This document shows, one piece after another, positions 18,673 to 26,899 of a stretch of DNA of 64,000 nucleotides. The notes beneath the pieces are model-generated. The model was not told the DNA's origin. It did no database searches and was given only the letters and a program-made list of their open reading frames with translations. The first letter of the stretch is position 1; the number at the start of each line of letters is the position of its first letter. Position numbers and translations under genes: made by a program. The DNA comes from Alistipes megaguti (GTDB taxonomy: Bacteria; Bacteroidota; Bacteroidia; Bacteroidales; Rikenellaceae): assembly GCF_900604385.1 (NCBI RefSeq), contig NZ_LR027382.1, forward strand, positions 1,761,501-1,825,500, given 5' to 3'.

Positions 18673-19679
18673 TGAAGAAACGCATCATCGTCATAGGCGG
18701 CGGCGTAGCGGGCATGCAGACGGCCCTGCGCCTCGTGGAACAGGGCATGGAGCCCGTGATCGTCGAGAAGGAGCCCGAACTGGGCGGCAAATTGAGGGGC
18801 TGGCACGTGTTGTTTCCCTCGTTCACCCCGGCCGAGGAGGTGTTGACCGACCTCCGGCGGCGGGTCAACGAGCACGGCATCGAGGTGATGACCTCCACCG
18901 AAGTGAAGGACTTCACGCCGCAGAGCGTGACGCTCGCCGACGGCCGACGGCTGACGTGCGAGGCGGTGGTGCTGGCCTCGGGATCGACCTTGTTCGACGC
19001 CTCGATCAAGGAGGAGTACGGCTACGGCATCTACGACAACGTGCTGACGTCGGCCGATCTGGAGCGGATGTTCAACGAAGGCCGTGTGGCCCGGGCCGAC
19101 GGTACGGCGCCGCGCCGCATCGCCTTCCTGCACTGCGTCGGCTCGCGCGACGAGAAGGTCTGCCAGCAGCACTGCTCGAAGGTCTGCTGCGTGACGGGCG
19201 TCAAGCAGGCCATCGAGATGAAGCGCCTCTTCCCCGAGGCCGACGTCTTCAATTTCTACATGGATATCCGCATGTTCGGACCCGGTTACGAGGAGCTTTA
19301 TCGCGAGGCGCAGCAGACCTATAACATCCACTTCGTGCGCGGGCGCATCTCGGAGGCGAGCCCCACGCTCGAGGGGCGCGTGCAGATCAAGGCCGAAGAT
19401 ACGCTCACGGGGCGTCCGCTGCGCATGAGCGTCGACTTGCTGGTGCTGCTCATCGGCATGCGGGCCAACGACGACAACGCCGCACTGGCCGAAGGTGCCG
19501 GGCTGCAGCGTGCCGCGAGCGGGTTCATGAAACCCCGCGACCTCTTCCTGGGCAACGTCTCCAGCAACGTCGGGGGAATCTTCTACGCCGGGACCGTGAC
19601 GGCGCCGAAGACCATCGGCGAATCGTTGAACGAAGCAACCGCTGCGGCCGATGCCGCGGCCCGATACGTGGAGGCATAG
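18672..19679 (+). CDS. HdrA-like FAD-dependent oxidoreductase (short form)
   Basis: A 335-residue flavoprotein. The N-terminal dinucleotide fold VIGGGVAGMQTA (residues 7-18) binds FAD. The HdrA cysteine signature is present around residues 155-180: HCVGSRDEKVCQQHC followed by SKVCC. It lacks the ferredoxin and second domains of full-length methanogen HdrA (over 600 residues) and resembles QmoA-size flavoproteins. Its start codon overlaps the stop of the HdrB-like gene. It may be the site where a hydride or electron pair enters the complex. Confidence 0.83.
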   Translation: MKKRIIVIGGGVAGMQTALRLVEQGMEPVIVEKEPELGGKLRGWHVLFPSFTPAEEVLTDLRRRVNEHGIEVMTSTEVKDFTPQSVTLADGRRLTCEAVVLASGSTLFDASIKEEYGYGIYDNVLTSADLERMFNEGRVARADGTAPRRIAFLHCVGSRDEKVCQQHCSKVCCVTGVKQAIEMKRLFPEADVFNFYMDIRMFGPGYEELYREAQQTYNIHFVRGRISEASPTLEGRVQIKAEDTLTGRPLRMSVDLLVLLIGMRANDDNAALAEGAGLQRAASGFMKPRDLFLGNVSSNVGGIFYAGTVTAPKTIGESLNEATAAADAAARYVEA

Positions 19680-19683
19680 AGCG

Positions 19684-20019
19684 ATGGCAGCAATCAATTT
19701 CGGATATACGATCTCCAAGCCGCGGGTGATCGACCTCGACCGCAACAACCTGCGCAAGAGCGACGAGATCCTGCGCGAGATGCCCGAACTGCAGACCTGC
19801 ATCGGCTGCGGGGCCTGCACGGCGATCTGTACGGCGGGCAACCTCACGTCGTTCAACTTCCGGCGGGTGCATACGCTGGTCCGCCGCGGCGAGTACCAGG
19901 GGGCCTACGAGGAGATGAACAAGTGCATGCTGTGCGGCAAGTGCCGCCTGGTCTGCCCGCGGGGAATCAATACGCGCGGGGTGGTGATGCTGATCAAACG
20001 TAAACTGGGAGATTTCTGA
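19684..20019 (+). CDS. Second HdrC-like 4Fe-4S protein
   Basis: A 111-residue iron-sulfur protein with two CxxCxxCxxxC motifs: CIGCGACTAIC (about residues 39-49) and CMLCGKCRLVCPRG (about 81-94). It is small and soluble, 4 bases after the HdrA-like gene and 2 bases before the membrane HdrD-like gene. It would wire the flavoprotein to the membrane subunit. I chose the ATG at 19684; an earlier in-frame codon lies inside the preceding gene. Confidence 0.82.
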   Translation: MAAINFGYTISKPRVIDLDRNNLRKSDEILREMPELQTCIGCGACTAICTAGNLTSFNFRRVHTLVRRGEYQGAYEEMNKCMLCGKCRLVCPRGINTRGVVMLIKRKLGDF

Positions 20020-20021
20020 CG

Positions 20022-21803
20022 ATGACATTCTACGCACCCTTCTGTCTGCCGTTCATCCTCGGCGCCGCGGTGATGTTCCTCACGCTGTTCTGCAAGTGGG
20101 GCCACTGGCTTTGGGAGCTTCCGCGCCGCGACAAGATGCGTCTGCTGCGGGGCCTTCCCACGCGGAAGACCCTCGGAGCCGTGGGCGAGGTGATCAGCGA
20201 ATCGCTGCTCCACCGCCGCATCTTCCGCGTCAACCCGCTGCTGGGCTACATGCACATGTCGCTGGCCTTCGGGTGGTTCCTGCTCATCGCCGTGGGGTGG
20301 ATTGAGACCGTAGCCTACCTCGGTCTGCGCTACGTGCCGCTGCAGGGCCACGTCTTCTTCAAATACTTCGCCACGGGGCTCGAACACAAGCCGGTCTTCG
20401 ACTTCCTGATGGACCTGCTGCTGCTCTTCGTCCTCTCGGGCGTAACGCTGGCCTGGGGCAAACGCTTCTATTCGCAGGCCATGGGGCTGAAACGCACGAC
20501 GAAACACGTCCTGGGCGACCGCATAGCCCTCTCGGCGCTGTGGTTCATCTTCCCGGCGCGTCTGGTGGCCGAGAGCACTACGTGTGCCATCTACGGCGGC
20601 GGGGGATTCCTCACCGGCTCGATCGGCAGCTGGATGGCCGCCCACATCGGGACGATGCCGCTGCTGACGATGGAGTCCGTGGCGTGGTGGTTCTACTCCT
20701 CGTGCCTGGGACTCTTCTTCGTGGCGCTTCCCTTCTCGCGCTACATGCACATCTTCACGGAGATCCCGCTCATCTTCCTGCGCCGTTACGGCATCCGCTC
20801 CTCGGAGAAGGAGTCGTCGTACGACCACTTTCAGGTCGAGGCCTGCTCGCGCTGCGGCATCTGCATCGACCCCTGCCAGCTGCAGAGCGTGCTGGGGATC
20901 AACGACGTGCAGTCGGTCTACTTCCTGCGCGACCGCCGCTACAACCATCTGCGGCTGCAGGTGGCCGACAACTGCCTGATGTGCGGCCGCTGTGCCGAGC
21001 GGTGCCCGGTCGACATTGACCTCAACACGCTGCGTCTGAATTCGCGCGACAAGATGCACAACGTCCCCGACGAACGCCGTTACGACTACTTCAAGGGGCA
21101 GGACCGCTCGTCGGGCGAGGGCAAGGTGGGCTACTTTGCGGGGTGCATGACGCTGCTCACGCCGCGTACGCTGACGGCCATGTCGACGATCTTCGAGGCG
21201 GCGGGCGAGGAGGTCTGGTGGGCCGACCGTGAGGGAGGCGTCTGCTGCGGACGCCCGCTGAAGCTGGCCGGCGAGACCGATTCGGCCCGCAAGATGATGA
21301 AATACAACGCCGATCTCTTCCGCAAACACGGCATTACGACGCTTGTCACGTCGTGCCCGATCTGCCTGAAGGTCTTCCGCGAGGATTACGACCTGCCGGG
21401 CATCGAGGTGCTCCACCACTCGGAGTACATCCTGCGGCTGATCCGTGCCGGGCGTCTGACCCTCGAACACGGTTCGACGCGCTTTACGTACCACGATCCC
21501 TGCGAATTGGGACGCGGCAGCGGCATCTACGACGAACCGCGCGCCGTGATCGAGGCGGTCGGGGAGTTGTTGGAACCCGCCTCGACGCGTGAGAATGCCC
21601 TGTGCTGCGGTTCGTCGGTGGCCAATACAGCTATTTCGGACGGCCAGCAGGTGCAGATAGCCCGCTCGGTGGCGGCCGAACTTGAGGCGACGGGGGCCGA
21701 GGTGATCGTCACGGCCTGCCCGCTCTGCAAGAAGGCCATCGGACGCGGTACGCGGAGCCAGGTGCGCGATCTTTCGGAGATCGTGGCCGCCTCGCTAAAA
21801 TAA
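20022..21803 (+). CDS. Membrane-anchored HdrD/DsrK-like Fe-S oxidoreductase (fusion)
   Basis: A 593-residue three-part protein. Residues 1-260 carry about five or six hydrophobic helices with histidines (MHMSLAFGWFLLIAVGW, HVFFKYFATGLEHK) like a NarI/DsrM-type cytochrome b module. Residues about 285-335 hold two [4Fe-4S] motifs (CSRCGICIDPC and CLMCGRCAERCPVD). The C-terminal 240 residues have two CCG domains (GCMTLLTP...GGVCCGRP...SCPICLK and HDPCELGRGSGIY...ALCCGSS...ACPLCKK). This fuses the HdrE- and HdrD-like functions and should link quinone in the membrane to the soluble Hdr-like subunits. It is the last gene of the operon. Confidence 0.86.
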   Translation: MTFYAPFCLPFILGAAVMFLTLFCKWGHWLWELPRRDKMRLLRGLPTRKTLGAVGEVISESLLHRRIFRVNPLLGYMHMSLAFGWFLLIAVGWIETVAYLGLRYVPLQGHVFFKYFATGLEHKPVFDFLMDLLLLFVLSGVTLAWGKRFYSQAMGLKRTTKHVLGDRIALSALWFIFPARLVAESTTCAIYGGGGFLTGSIGSWMAAHIGTMPLLTMESVAWWFYSSCLGLFFVALPFSRYMHIFTEIPLIFLRRYGIRSSEKESSYDHFQVEACSRCGICIDPCQLQSVLGINDVQSVYFLRDRRYNHLRLQVADNCLMCGRCAERCPVDIDLNTLRLNSRDKMHNVPDERRYDYFKGQDRSSGEGKVGYFAGCMTLLTPRTLTAMSTIFEAAGEEVWWADREGGVCCGRPLKLAGETDSARKMMKYNADLFRKHGITTLVTSCPICLKVFREDYDLPGIEVLHHSEYILRLIRAGRLTLEHGSTRFTYHDPCELGRGSGIYDEPRAVIEAVGELLEPASTRENALCCGSSVANTAISDGQQVQIARSVAAELEATGAEVIVTACPLCKKAIGRGTRSQVRDLSEIVAASLK

Positions 21804-21872
21804 TTTTCGACGTCTAAATCGCTGATTGATGACCGGTTCAGCCCGTTTCGACGGACCGGACGGAAAAAATAA

Positions 21873-21904
21873 TTTGCAGGAGACTTTTTTTTGACTTATC
21901 TTTG
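21873..21904 (+). promoter_or_regulatory. Promoter of the initiator tRNA gene
   Basis: TTTG (21873-21876), 20 bases, then TATCTTTG (21897-21904): full Bacteroidetes consensus, about 68 bases before the tRNA. Confidence 0.65.
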
Positions 21905-21972
21905 CACTCGCAAAGGCGATAGAAAGGGATCGGGCGAGGGCCGGTTGGTCGTCGCAGGATCAGAAGATATAT

Positions 21973-22048
21973 CGCGGGATGGAGCAGTTGGCAGCTCGTC
22001 GGGCTCATAACCCGAAGGTCGGAGGTTCGAGTCCTTCTCCCGCTACCA
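21973..22048 (+). tRNA. Initiator tRNA-fMet (CAU)
   Basis: A 76-base cloverleaf with encoded CCA. The anticodon arm CGGG-CTCATAA-CCCG has three consecutive G-C pairs next to the CAU loop, the hallmark of initiators. The first base pair of the acceptor stem (C1 with U72) is a mismatch, again as required for initiators, although C1-A72 is the more common form. The D-arm segment GGAGCAG and the T-arm GGTTCGAGTCC are standard. Confidence 0.95.
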
Positions 22049-22049
22049 C

Positions 22050-22084
22050 AGCGGACAATTCGAAAGAGTTGTCCGCTTTTTTTG
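22050..22084 (+). terminator. Terminator after tRNA-fMet
   Basis: Stem AGCGGACAA / TTGTCCGCT with a short loop, followed by seven T. Confidence 0.85.
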
Positions 22085-22406
22085 TTTTCACCGGATGGCT
22101 TGTCTGAAGAGCCACGGAGAATGCCGGAACGGGACGGTGGGTGTAATGACGGAAGGAAGGACGGCGAAGCCTTTTTTGATGGCTTGTCGTGTGGAACACG
22201 GTGCCGATTCGAAAGCATGGTGGGGTGGAATGCCCCTTGTTAACCCGAGAAAACGGTCAAAAAAATCATAAGTAAAAATCTTCGGATTCGGACAAATCAA
22301 AAGAAATCGCCGTGTTCGAATTTCATTTCATTAGAGAGGACTGCTTTTTCGGCTTTTTTTGTTATGTGGATCGGATTCCAGCCGTTGCAAAAAAAGGTAC
22401 TCGTTC

Positions 22407-22437
22407 TTGTTTTTTTTCTGCGAGATGCTTACCTTTG
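22407..22437 (+). promoter_or_regulatory. Promoter, probably for the lipoprotein gene
   Basis: TTG (22407-22409), 20 bases, then TACCTTTG (22430-22437), an exact -7 box. The next plausible start codon is 271 bases downstream, so the transcript would have a long leader or contain a small RNA. Confidence 0.5.
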
Positions 22438-22672
22438 GACGCGATTTCAGAGGCAAAAGTGTGAGAGAGGAATCGAGTGCACCCCTCGTGCGGCCCTTTG
22501 GTCGGAGGTTGCAGGGTTCTCTTTTCCGTTCGGTAAAAACGCGTGTGCGAATCATCGTGGCGAACCTTTGGAACGGATGCCGTTTCGTGGAGAGTGTGTT
22601 TTCCCCGATTGATTGAGTGAGTGCTGGAATATATGGTGAAGTATCGAAAGACGTTAAAAATTCAAGAAAATC

Positions 22673-22687
22673 TCCGGACGGTCCGGA
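22673..22687. repeat. Inverted repeat before the lipoprotein start
   Basis: Seven-base arms TCCGGAC and GTCCGGA around one G, 21 bases before the ATG at 22709. It could be an operator or a hairpin in the leader. Confidence 0.5.
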
Positions 22688-22730
22688 AAAAATAAAAAAA
22701 TATCTCCTATGAAGAAATTCTGCCCAATTA

Positions 22731-22738
22731 CCCCCCCC
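22731..22738. repeat. Poly-C tract (C8) in the signal-peptide region
   Basis: Eight consecutive C just after the ATG at 22709. Tract lengths of 6 or 9 fuse the start codon to the lipoprotein frame; the length seen here does not. It is a candidate slipped-strand switch, or an assembly error. Confidence 0.6.
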
Positions 22739-24041
22739 TTTCCCTTTGTTCTTGTGGGTTTAAGCAGTTGTTTATCAGTTGCTTGGTGCTTGTTTTAGGA
22801 GGATTTGCAACCTCCTGTACCTCGGATAAGTCGGAGGGCGCGGTCTCGCAGGCCGAGAATACCTTCTCTTATGCGGGTGCTCAGAGCAAAATCGAATCGG
22901 TCGTTTATACCTATGATGAGGAGGAGCGTGTCTATACGTTCTATTTCTCGCCGACCAAGGGTCTGATCAGTCTCGACGCCATGCTTCTGGCCGACGACTA
23001 CATCAAGATCGAGACGAAAACTCCTGCCGGAGACGTGGAGCTCGGGACCGGAATGAACTCCTTGAAGTATAAGGATATTGATATTTCGGCAGCAACGGCC
23101 GATTTGGCTACGCGTTCGTCGTCGAGCCTCTATATTCTTCTGACCTCCACCACCACGTTGAAAATGTCGCTCAATGTGACTTCGGGCTCCGGAGTCACTC
23201 TTGTCGGAGACTACTACGGCCTGTGTGTGCGCCACACCGATAAGGACACCGTGGATCAGACGCCGACACTCGACACCCAGATCTTCGCCCGTTATCAGGG
23301 TTCGATCAAGGCGGCCGGCACCAACAACTACTATCTGGCCGTTACCAATACCAAATATTCGGGATCGGGCACGTCGTTCGACCTCACGGAAGAGGGTTAC
23401 GCCCTGGTTCTCGATTTTTACGGCACTCCCGGCGATTCGTGGATGGATATGCCCGTCGGAGTCTTCTCGGAGAGTGCCGGCAACGAGGATCATACCTATT
23501 ACAGCGATTACAGTTCGGTGATCTATGTCAACGCCCAGGGTGAAAAACGGACGATGCCGCTGGTCGGTGACGTGACGATCCTTCAGGACGAGGAGAGTGG
23601 CGAGGTGACCATCAATGCCACCTATCTCGATGCCGACTATCAGGAGCACGAGATCCTCTTCCAGGGTCAGCTGACCATTGCCAACGGTACCTTCAATGCC
23701 GCCCTGCCGCAGCTGGGCCGCGATCTGACGATCGAGGGCTTCGACTGCCAGGCCATCTATATGGGCGACTACTTCTCGACGGGCAGCGGCATGATGCAGA
23801 TCGTTATCCAGGACCGGAAGATCATGAACGGCGAGATCGGCGGAGCCGGTATCACGCTGGATATCTTCGGCCGCAAGTTCAACGATCCGAACGACATCTG
23901 CCTCGAGCCGGCTACCTATTCCGCCTCTCAGACGCTCGAGCAGGGTACCTGGCTGCCGGGAACCGAGTTGTCGGTGATGGGTATGGTCTTCCCGTTCGGT
24001 ACCTATGCGCTCTACGACGACGGCTCACAGTCGGGTCTGTA

Positions 24042-24047
24042 TACCTA
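24042..24047. repeat. Left copy of the IS target duplication (TACCTA)
   Basis: The same six bases flank the other end of the element at 25753-25758. Confidence 0.85.
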
Positions 24048-24134
24048 GGGACAGTCGTTTAATTCCGTCATTATGAGTCAATCGGCAGACTGTCCCGGTA
24101 ATTTTTCCGATCGAACTCATCTTTTTATATTTTC

Positions 24135-24158
24135 GGCTCCGTTTCGGAGCCCCTTTTT
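24135..24158 (+). terminator. Terminator at the left end of the IS
   Basis: GGCTCCG-TTT-CGGAGCC followed by CC and six T. It points rightward, so it would stop transcripts that enter the IS from the lipoprotein gene and protect the transposase gene from antisense read-through. Confidence 0.7.
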
Positions 24159-24223
24159 TCATTTTTGGACCCAACTGGAGCCAATACTCCAGTGAAAGGG
24201 CCGTTTCTCACTCACCTCGAACA

Positions 24224-25609
24224 TCAGGCAGCCTGGGCAATTTCGTTGACTTCCCGCCGGACGAGCTGTACTGCATTCGCCGTGTGGATGCCAAAGAAGA
24301 TGTACAGGATTTCGGTCAACTTCGTCCTTGCCTTGATGCGTTTCAGGCCATAGTGTTCCTTCTGCGTTCCGAACGAGCCTTCCATCCTCGTTGCCCTCAC
24401 CCTCGCCAGCTCGTTGCGGATGATGTCGTTCTCTTTCTTTTCCAAGGACGGACGGCCACGCTTGACGAATGACGTCTGTATTCCTCTATCCTTGCAGTAC
24501 CCCCTGTTGGCGCTGCCGGCATAGCCTGCATCTCCTCCGACCTTCTTCGCCTCCACACCGAAGAGCTTTCGGTGCATCTTCAGGCAGTGCGTAAGCCTGG
24601 TTCCCTCGTTGAAGGCATTGAATGACAGCTTCTCGATGAATGAGAGTCCGTCAACCTGGATGTTGTTGCACTTCGCACCAAACTCTACGCTCTTCACTTC
24701 CTTGCCTCTCACGATCGGCCTCACATACGGCTTGCTGATGCTCACTATCCTGTCCTTGACACTCTCGCGAGGATTGTTGTTCTCGAAGTGGGCCTTCTGC
24801 TGGCGGTACACTCTTGTGATGATTTCAATATCGCTCTTCTGTCTGGCTGTCAGCAATTTCTCCGCGCCTGCATTCTCCCTCTCCAGTGTGCGGGTCTCCT
24901 TCAGTATCTTCCCCAAAAGGTTGAGCAGGCGTCTGGTCAGTTTCCTGGTCTGGACTTTCGTATGCCTGCGCCGCTTCCTGTACGACAGGTTGGCCTTCTC
25001 TACGTCTACGTACTTCGTCCTCGGACGGTGCACATTCAGCTTGGCACTCAGAGTGCACATTATCTCATATGACTTCTCTATTCCTTCCCACAGAAGCTTC
25101 GCATCCGTAGGATAGCGCATCTCGCTCTCGTAACAGGTTGCATCCGTATACATCGTATCCAGGTCCTTCATGTACGGTTTCCAGGCTCTTGCCAGTATCT
25201 CCTGCTGCTGTTGGATCTTCAGCCCGCGGGCCAGCTCCGAAAACACGTCGTCCAGAAGTTTGTAGTTCGTCAGAGGATGCATCGGGTCTATTCTCACATC
25301 GCAGAAGAGCTGATAGTGGACGTTGCCGTTAAGATGCTCCATCAACCTCGGGCTGCTCAGACCTGTGTACATCTTCAGGAACATCAGCGCAACCTTGCCC
25401 TCCGGGGTGAAGTATGTTTTTCGCCCTTTCTTCGCTCTCATGCTCTTGCTTATCAGTCCAAAGTTCTCTGCCATCTCACCAAGCGGCAGCCTCTTCCTGA
25501 TTTTTCCCAGCTCGCTAGTCTCGAACGTCCGCCTATACAATTCATAAAAATCGAACTCCGTGAAAGGAAGATCGGGTGATATTTCAGAGAAATTTTGTAC
25601 CTTAGCCAT
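24224..25609 (-). CDS. DDE transposase
   Basis: A 461-residue transposase with the RNase H-like DDE domain: DTMYTDATCYE holds a likely first Asp (about residue 150), VGGDAGYAGSANRG the second Asp (about 350), and ARVRATRMEGSFGTQKEHYGL the Glu with the Y-2-R-3-E-like arrangement. A coiled, Lys/Arg-rich insertion lies between the first and second acids. The N-terminal DUF772-like helical region is typical of IS1182/IS5-type enzymes. I chose the ATG at 25609; a TTG lies 9 codons upstream. Confidence 0.85.
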   Translation of the reverse strand: MAKVQNFSEISPDLPFTEFDFYELYRRTFETSELGKIRKRLPLGEMAENFGLISKSMRAKKGRKTYFTPEGKVALMFLKMYTGLSSPRLMEHLNGNVHYQLFCDVRIDPMHPLTNYKLLDDVFSELARGLKIQQQQEILARAWKPYMKDLDTMYTDATCYESEMRYPTDAKLLWEGIEKSYEIMCTLSAKLNVHRPRTKYVDVEKANLSYRKRRRHTKVQTRKLTRRLLNLLGKILKETRTLERENAGAEKLLTARQKSDIEIITRVYRQQKAHFENNNPRESVKDRIVSISKPYVRPIVRGKEVKSVEFGAKCNNIQVDGLSFIEKLSFNAFNEGTRLTHCLKMHRKLFGVEAKKVGGDAGYAGSANRGYCKDRGIQTSFVKRGRPSLEKKENDIIRNELARVRATRMEGSFGTQKEHYGLKRIKARTKLTEILYIFFGIHTANAVQLVRREVNEIAQAA

Positions 25610-25752
25610 GCAGATTAATTTTTGCGATACCTCCAAATTTGGCTTTTCTAGGGCAATTGGAGGTATTCTTTTTATCTTTAGCTAAGATACAAATTTTATA
25701 TTACATTGGCAATCAATTCGTTATAAAGTTTTATTCTTTTTACGACAGTCCC

Positions 25753-25758
25753 TACCTA
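25753..25758. repeat. Right copy of the IS target duplication (TACCTA)
   Basis: Matches the left copy at 24042-24047. Confidence 0.85.
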
Positions 25759-26833
25759 TCCTGCAACCGGAGATATCGTCATTGCCAATGCGGCCGACGG
25801 TGGTTACCGCATCACGTTCGACCTGATCACGGCCGACGGCTACAGCGTCACGGGTTCGTATGAAGGCAAGATCTATATCGAGGACCAGTCGGACGACAAT
25901 GAGGATGACGGTTCGTCGACCCTGGAGTCGGATCTCGAGCTGGATCTGGACTACCAGAAACGCGCCAACTGCTATCCCTCGGACGACCGGATCTATATCG
26001 GAGCATACGGCTTCAAGCCTATCAGTGAGATCTATACCGGCTCCCCGGCTGCTCCGGGAGCCTCCAATCCGGAATACCGTTGCAGCTATCAGTATATCGA
26101 CATCGGTCTGGAGACTGGTACCTACGATAAGACCGATCCGGATTATCAGGGATGGATCGATGAGAGTGATCATTCCAAGGGCGTTGTGGGCAAGCTCGTT
26201 CCGGGCGATATCTTCCGCATCGACCTGCTGGTCAAGGAGGGCGACGGAGACAAGATTACTCCGGGAACCTACACGGTTTCGGCCAATCGTTATCCGGCCT
26301 CGATGTATCCGGGAGTCTGCCTGCGTGGATACCAGTCGGGCGAGGGCCATATCGGAACGCGCTGGATTGATGTGGATGATAACTGGGGTATGGGTTGGCC
26401 GTACGGCTTTGTCGGAGATACGCTTACTCTGGAGCGTGGTCCGCAGGGAGAGTGTCGTACCAACCGTGCTTCGATGGCGGGTTACGCCAGCCTCTACACC
26501 GGAACCGTGGTTGTGGAGAAGGCTGAAGGCGGAGACAACTGGTTCACCTTCACGATTAACGGAGAGGATGTGCTCCACCACAAGATTACCGGAAAGTGGA
26601 CGGGTCCGGTTTACCTTGGAAACTCCGATACGCCGGTCGTTTCGTCGGGCAAGGAGCTGGACGGTAATGACAAACCGGTCGTAACCAGTGCCGGAAAATT
26701 GTCGAAGGTGCCCTCGAAGAAGGATGCCTCGCAGGTTCTGTCGGCGGTTAAGGCCCGTTACAATACCAACGGCAAGCTCTTGTTCCGTTAGTACGCCCAA
26801 TTTTTTGGTACTTCCAATTTTAGAATTCTCGAT

Positions 26834-26876
26834 GAAGGCACGGGGAATCCCTCGTTCCCTGTGCCTTCTTTATCCC
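26834..26876 (+). terminator. Terminator or attenuator between the two lipoprotein genes
   Basis: A stem with arms GAAGGCACGGGGA and TCCCTGTGCCTTC (one mismatch), then TTTATCCCTTTT. It lies 24 bases before the next start codon, so it may also modulate that gene. Confidence 0.65.
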
Positions 26877-26899
26877 TTTTAATTCTTAAAATCAACGCT

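Larger units (their letters stand above)
22085..22708. other. 624-bp gene-free stretch before the lipoprotein gene
   Basis: Short open frames here have no family character and no start signals. Two elements can be named: a strong promoter (22407-22437), and an inverted repeat TCCGGAC-G-GTCCGGA (22673-22687) just before the broken lipoprotein gene. Everything else looks non-coding. Confidence 0.5.
24048..25752 (-). mobile_element. 1705-bp insertion sequence, IS1182-like
   Basis: Ends are imperfect inverted repeats, GGGACAGTCGTTTAA on the left and GGGACTGTCGTAAAA on the right (12 of 15 match), flanked by TACCTA duplications. It carries one transposase gene pointing left. The left end also has an internal inverted copy, GACTGTCCC (24088-24096), that can pair with the terminal GGGACAGTC. 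It is inserted in the lipoprotein gene. Family placement is by size, single ORF and transposase type, and is not certain (IS1182 versus an IS5-like group). Confidence 0.85.
22709..26791 (+). pseudogene. Surface lipoprotein gene, frameshifted at a C8 tract and split by an IS
   Basis: Reconstructed, this encodes a lipoprotein of about 790 residues. Two lesions are seen. First, the ATG at 22709 (MKKFCPIT) is out of frame with the rest of the signal peptide (LFISCLVLVLGGFATSC, lipobox Cys) because of eight C at 22731-22738; six or nine C would restore the frame. Second, an IS at 24048-25752 interrupts it. Removing the IS and one TACCTA copy joins GLYT to YPATGDIVIAN in frame, and the downstream part runs to the TAA at 26791. 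The product consists of beta-rich repeats and is paralogous to the intact lipoprotein downstream (shared ESVVYTYDEEERVYTFYFSP-like opening). Function unknown; the acidic residues after the lipid cysteine suggest surface display. Confidence 0.85.

Noticed and set aside
22331..22616. Small overlapping open frames on both strands
   Set aside because: They lie across a promoter, have no homology-like features and no ribosome-binding context.
24046..24048. TAG taken as the genuine end of the first lipoprotein
   Set aside because: The codon spans the target duplication and the IS end, and the frame continues perfectly beyond the IS.
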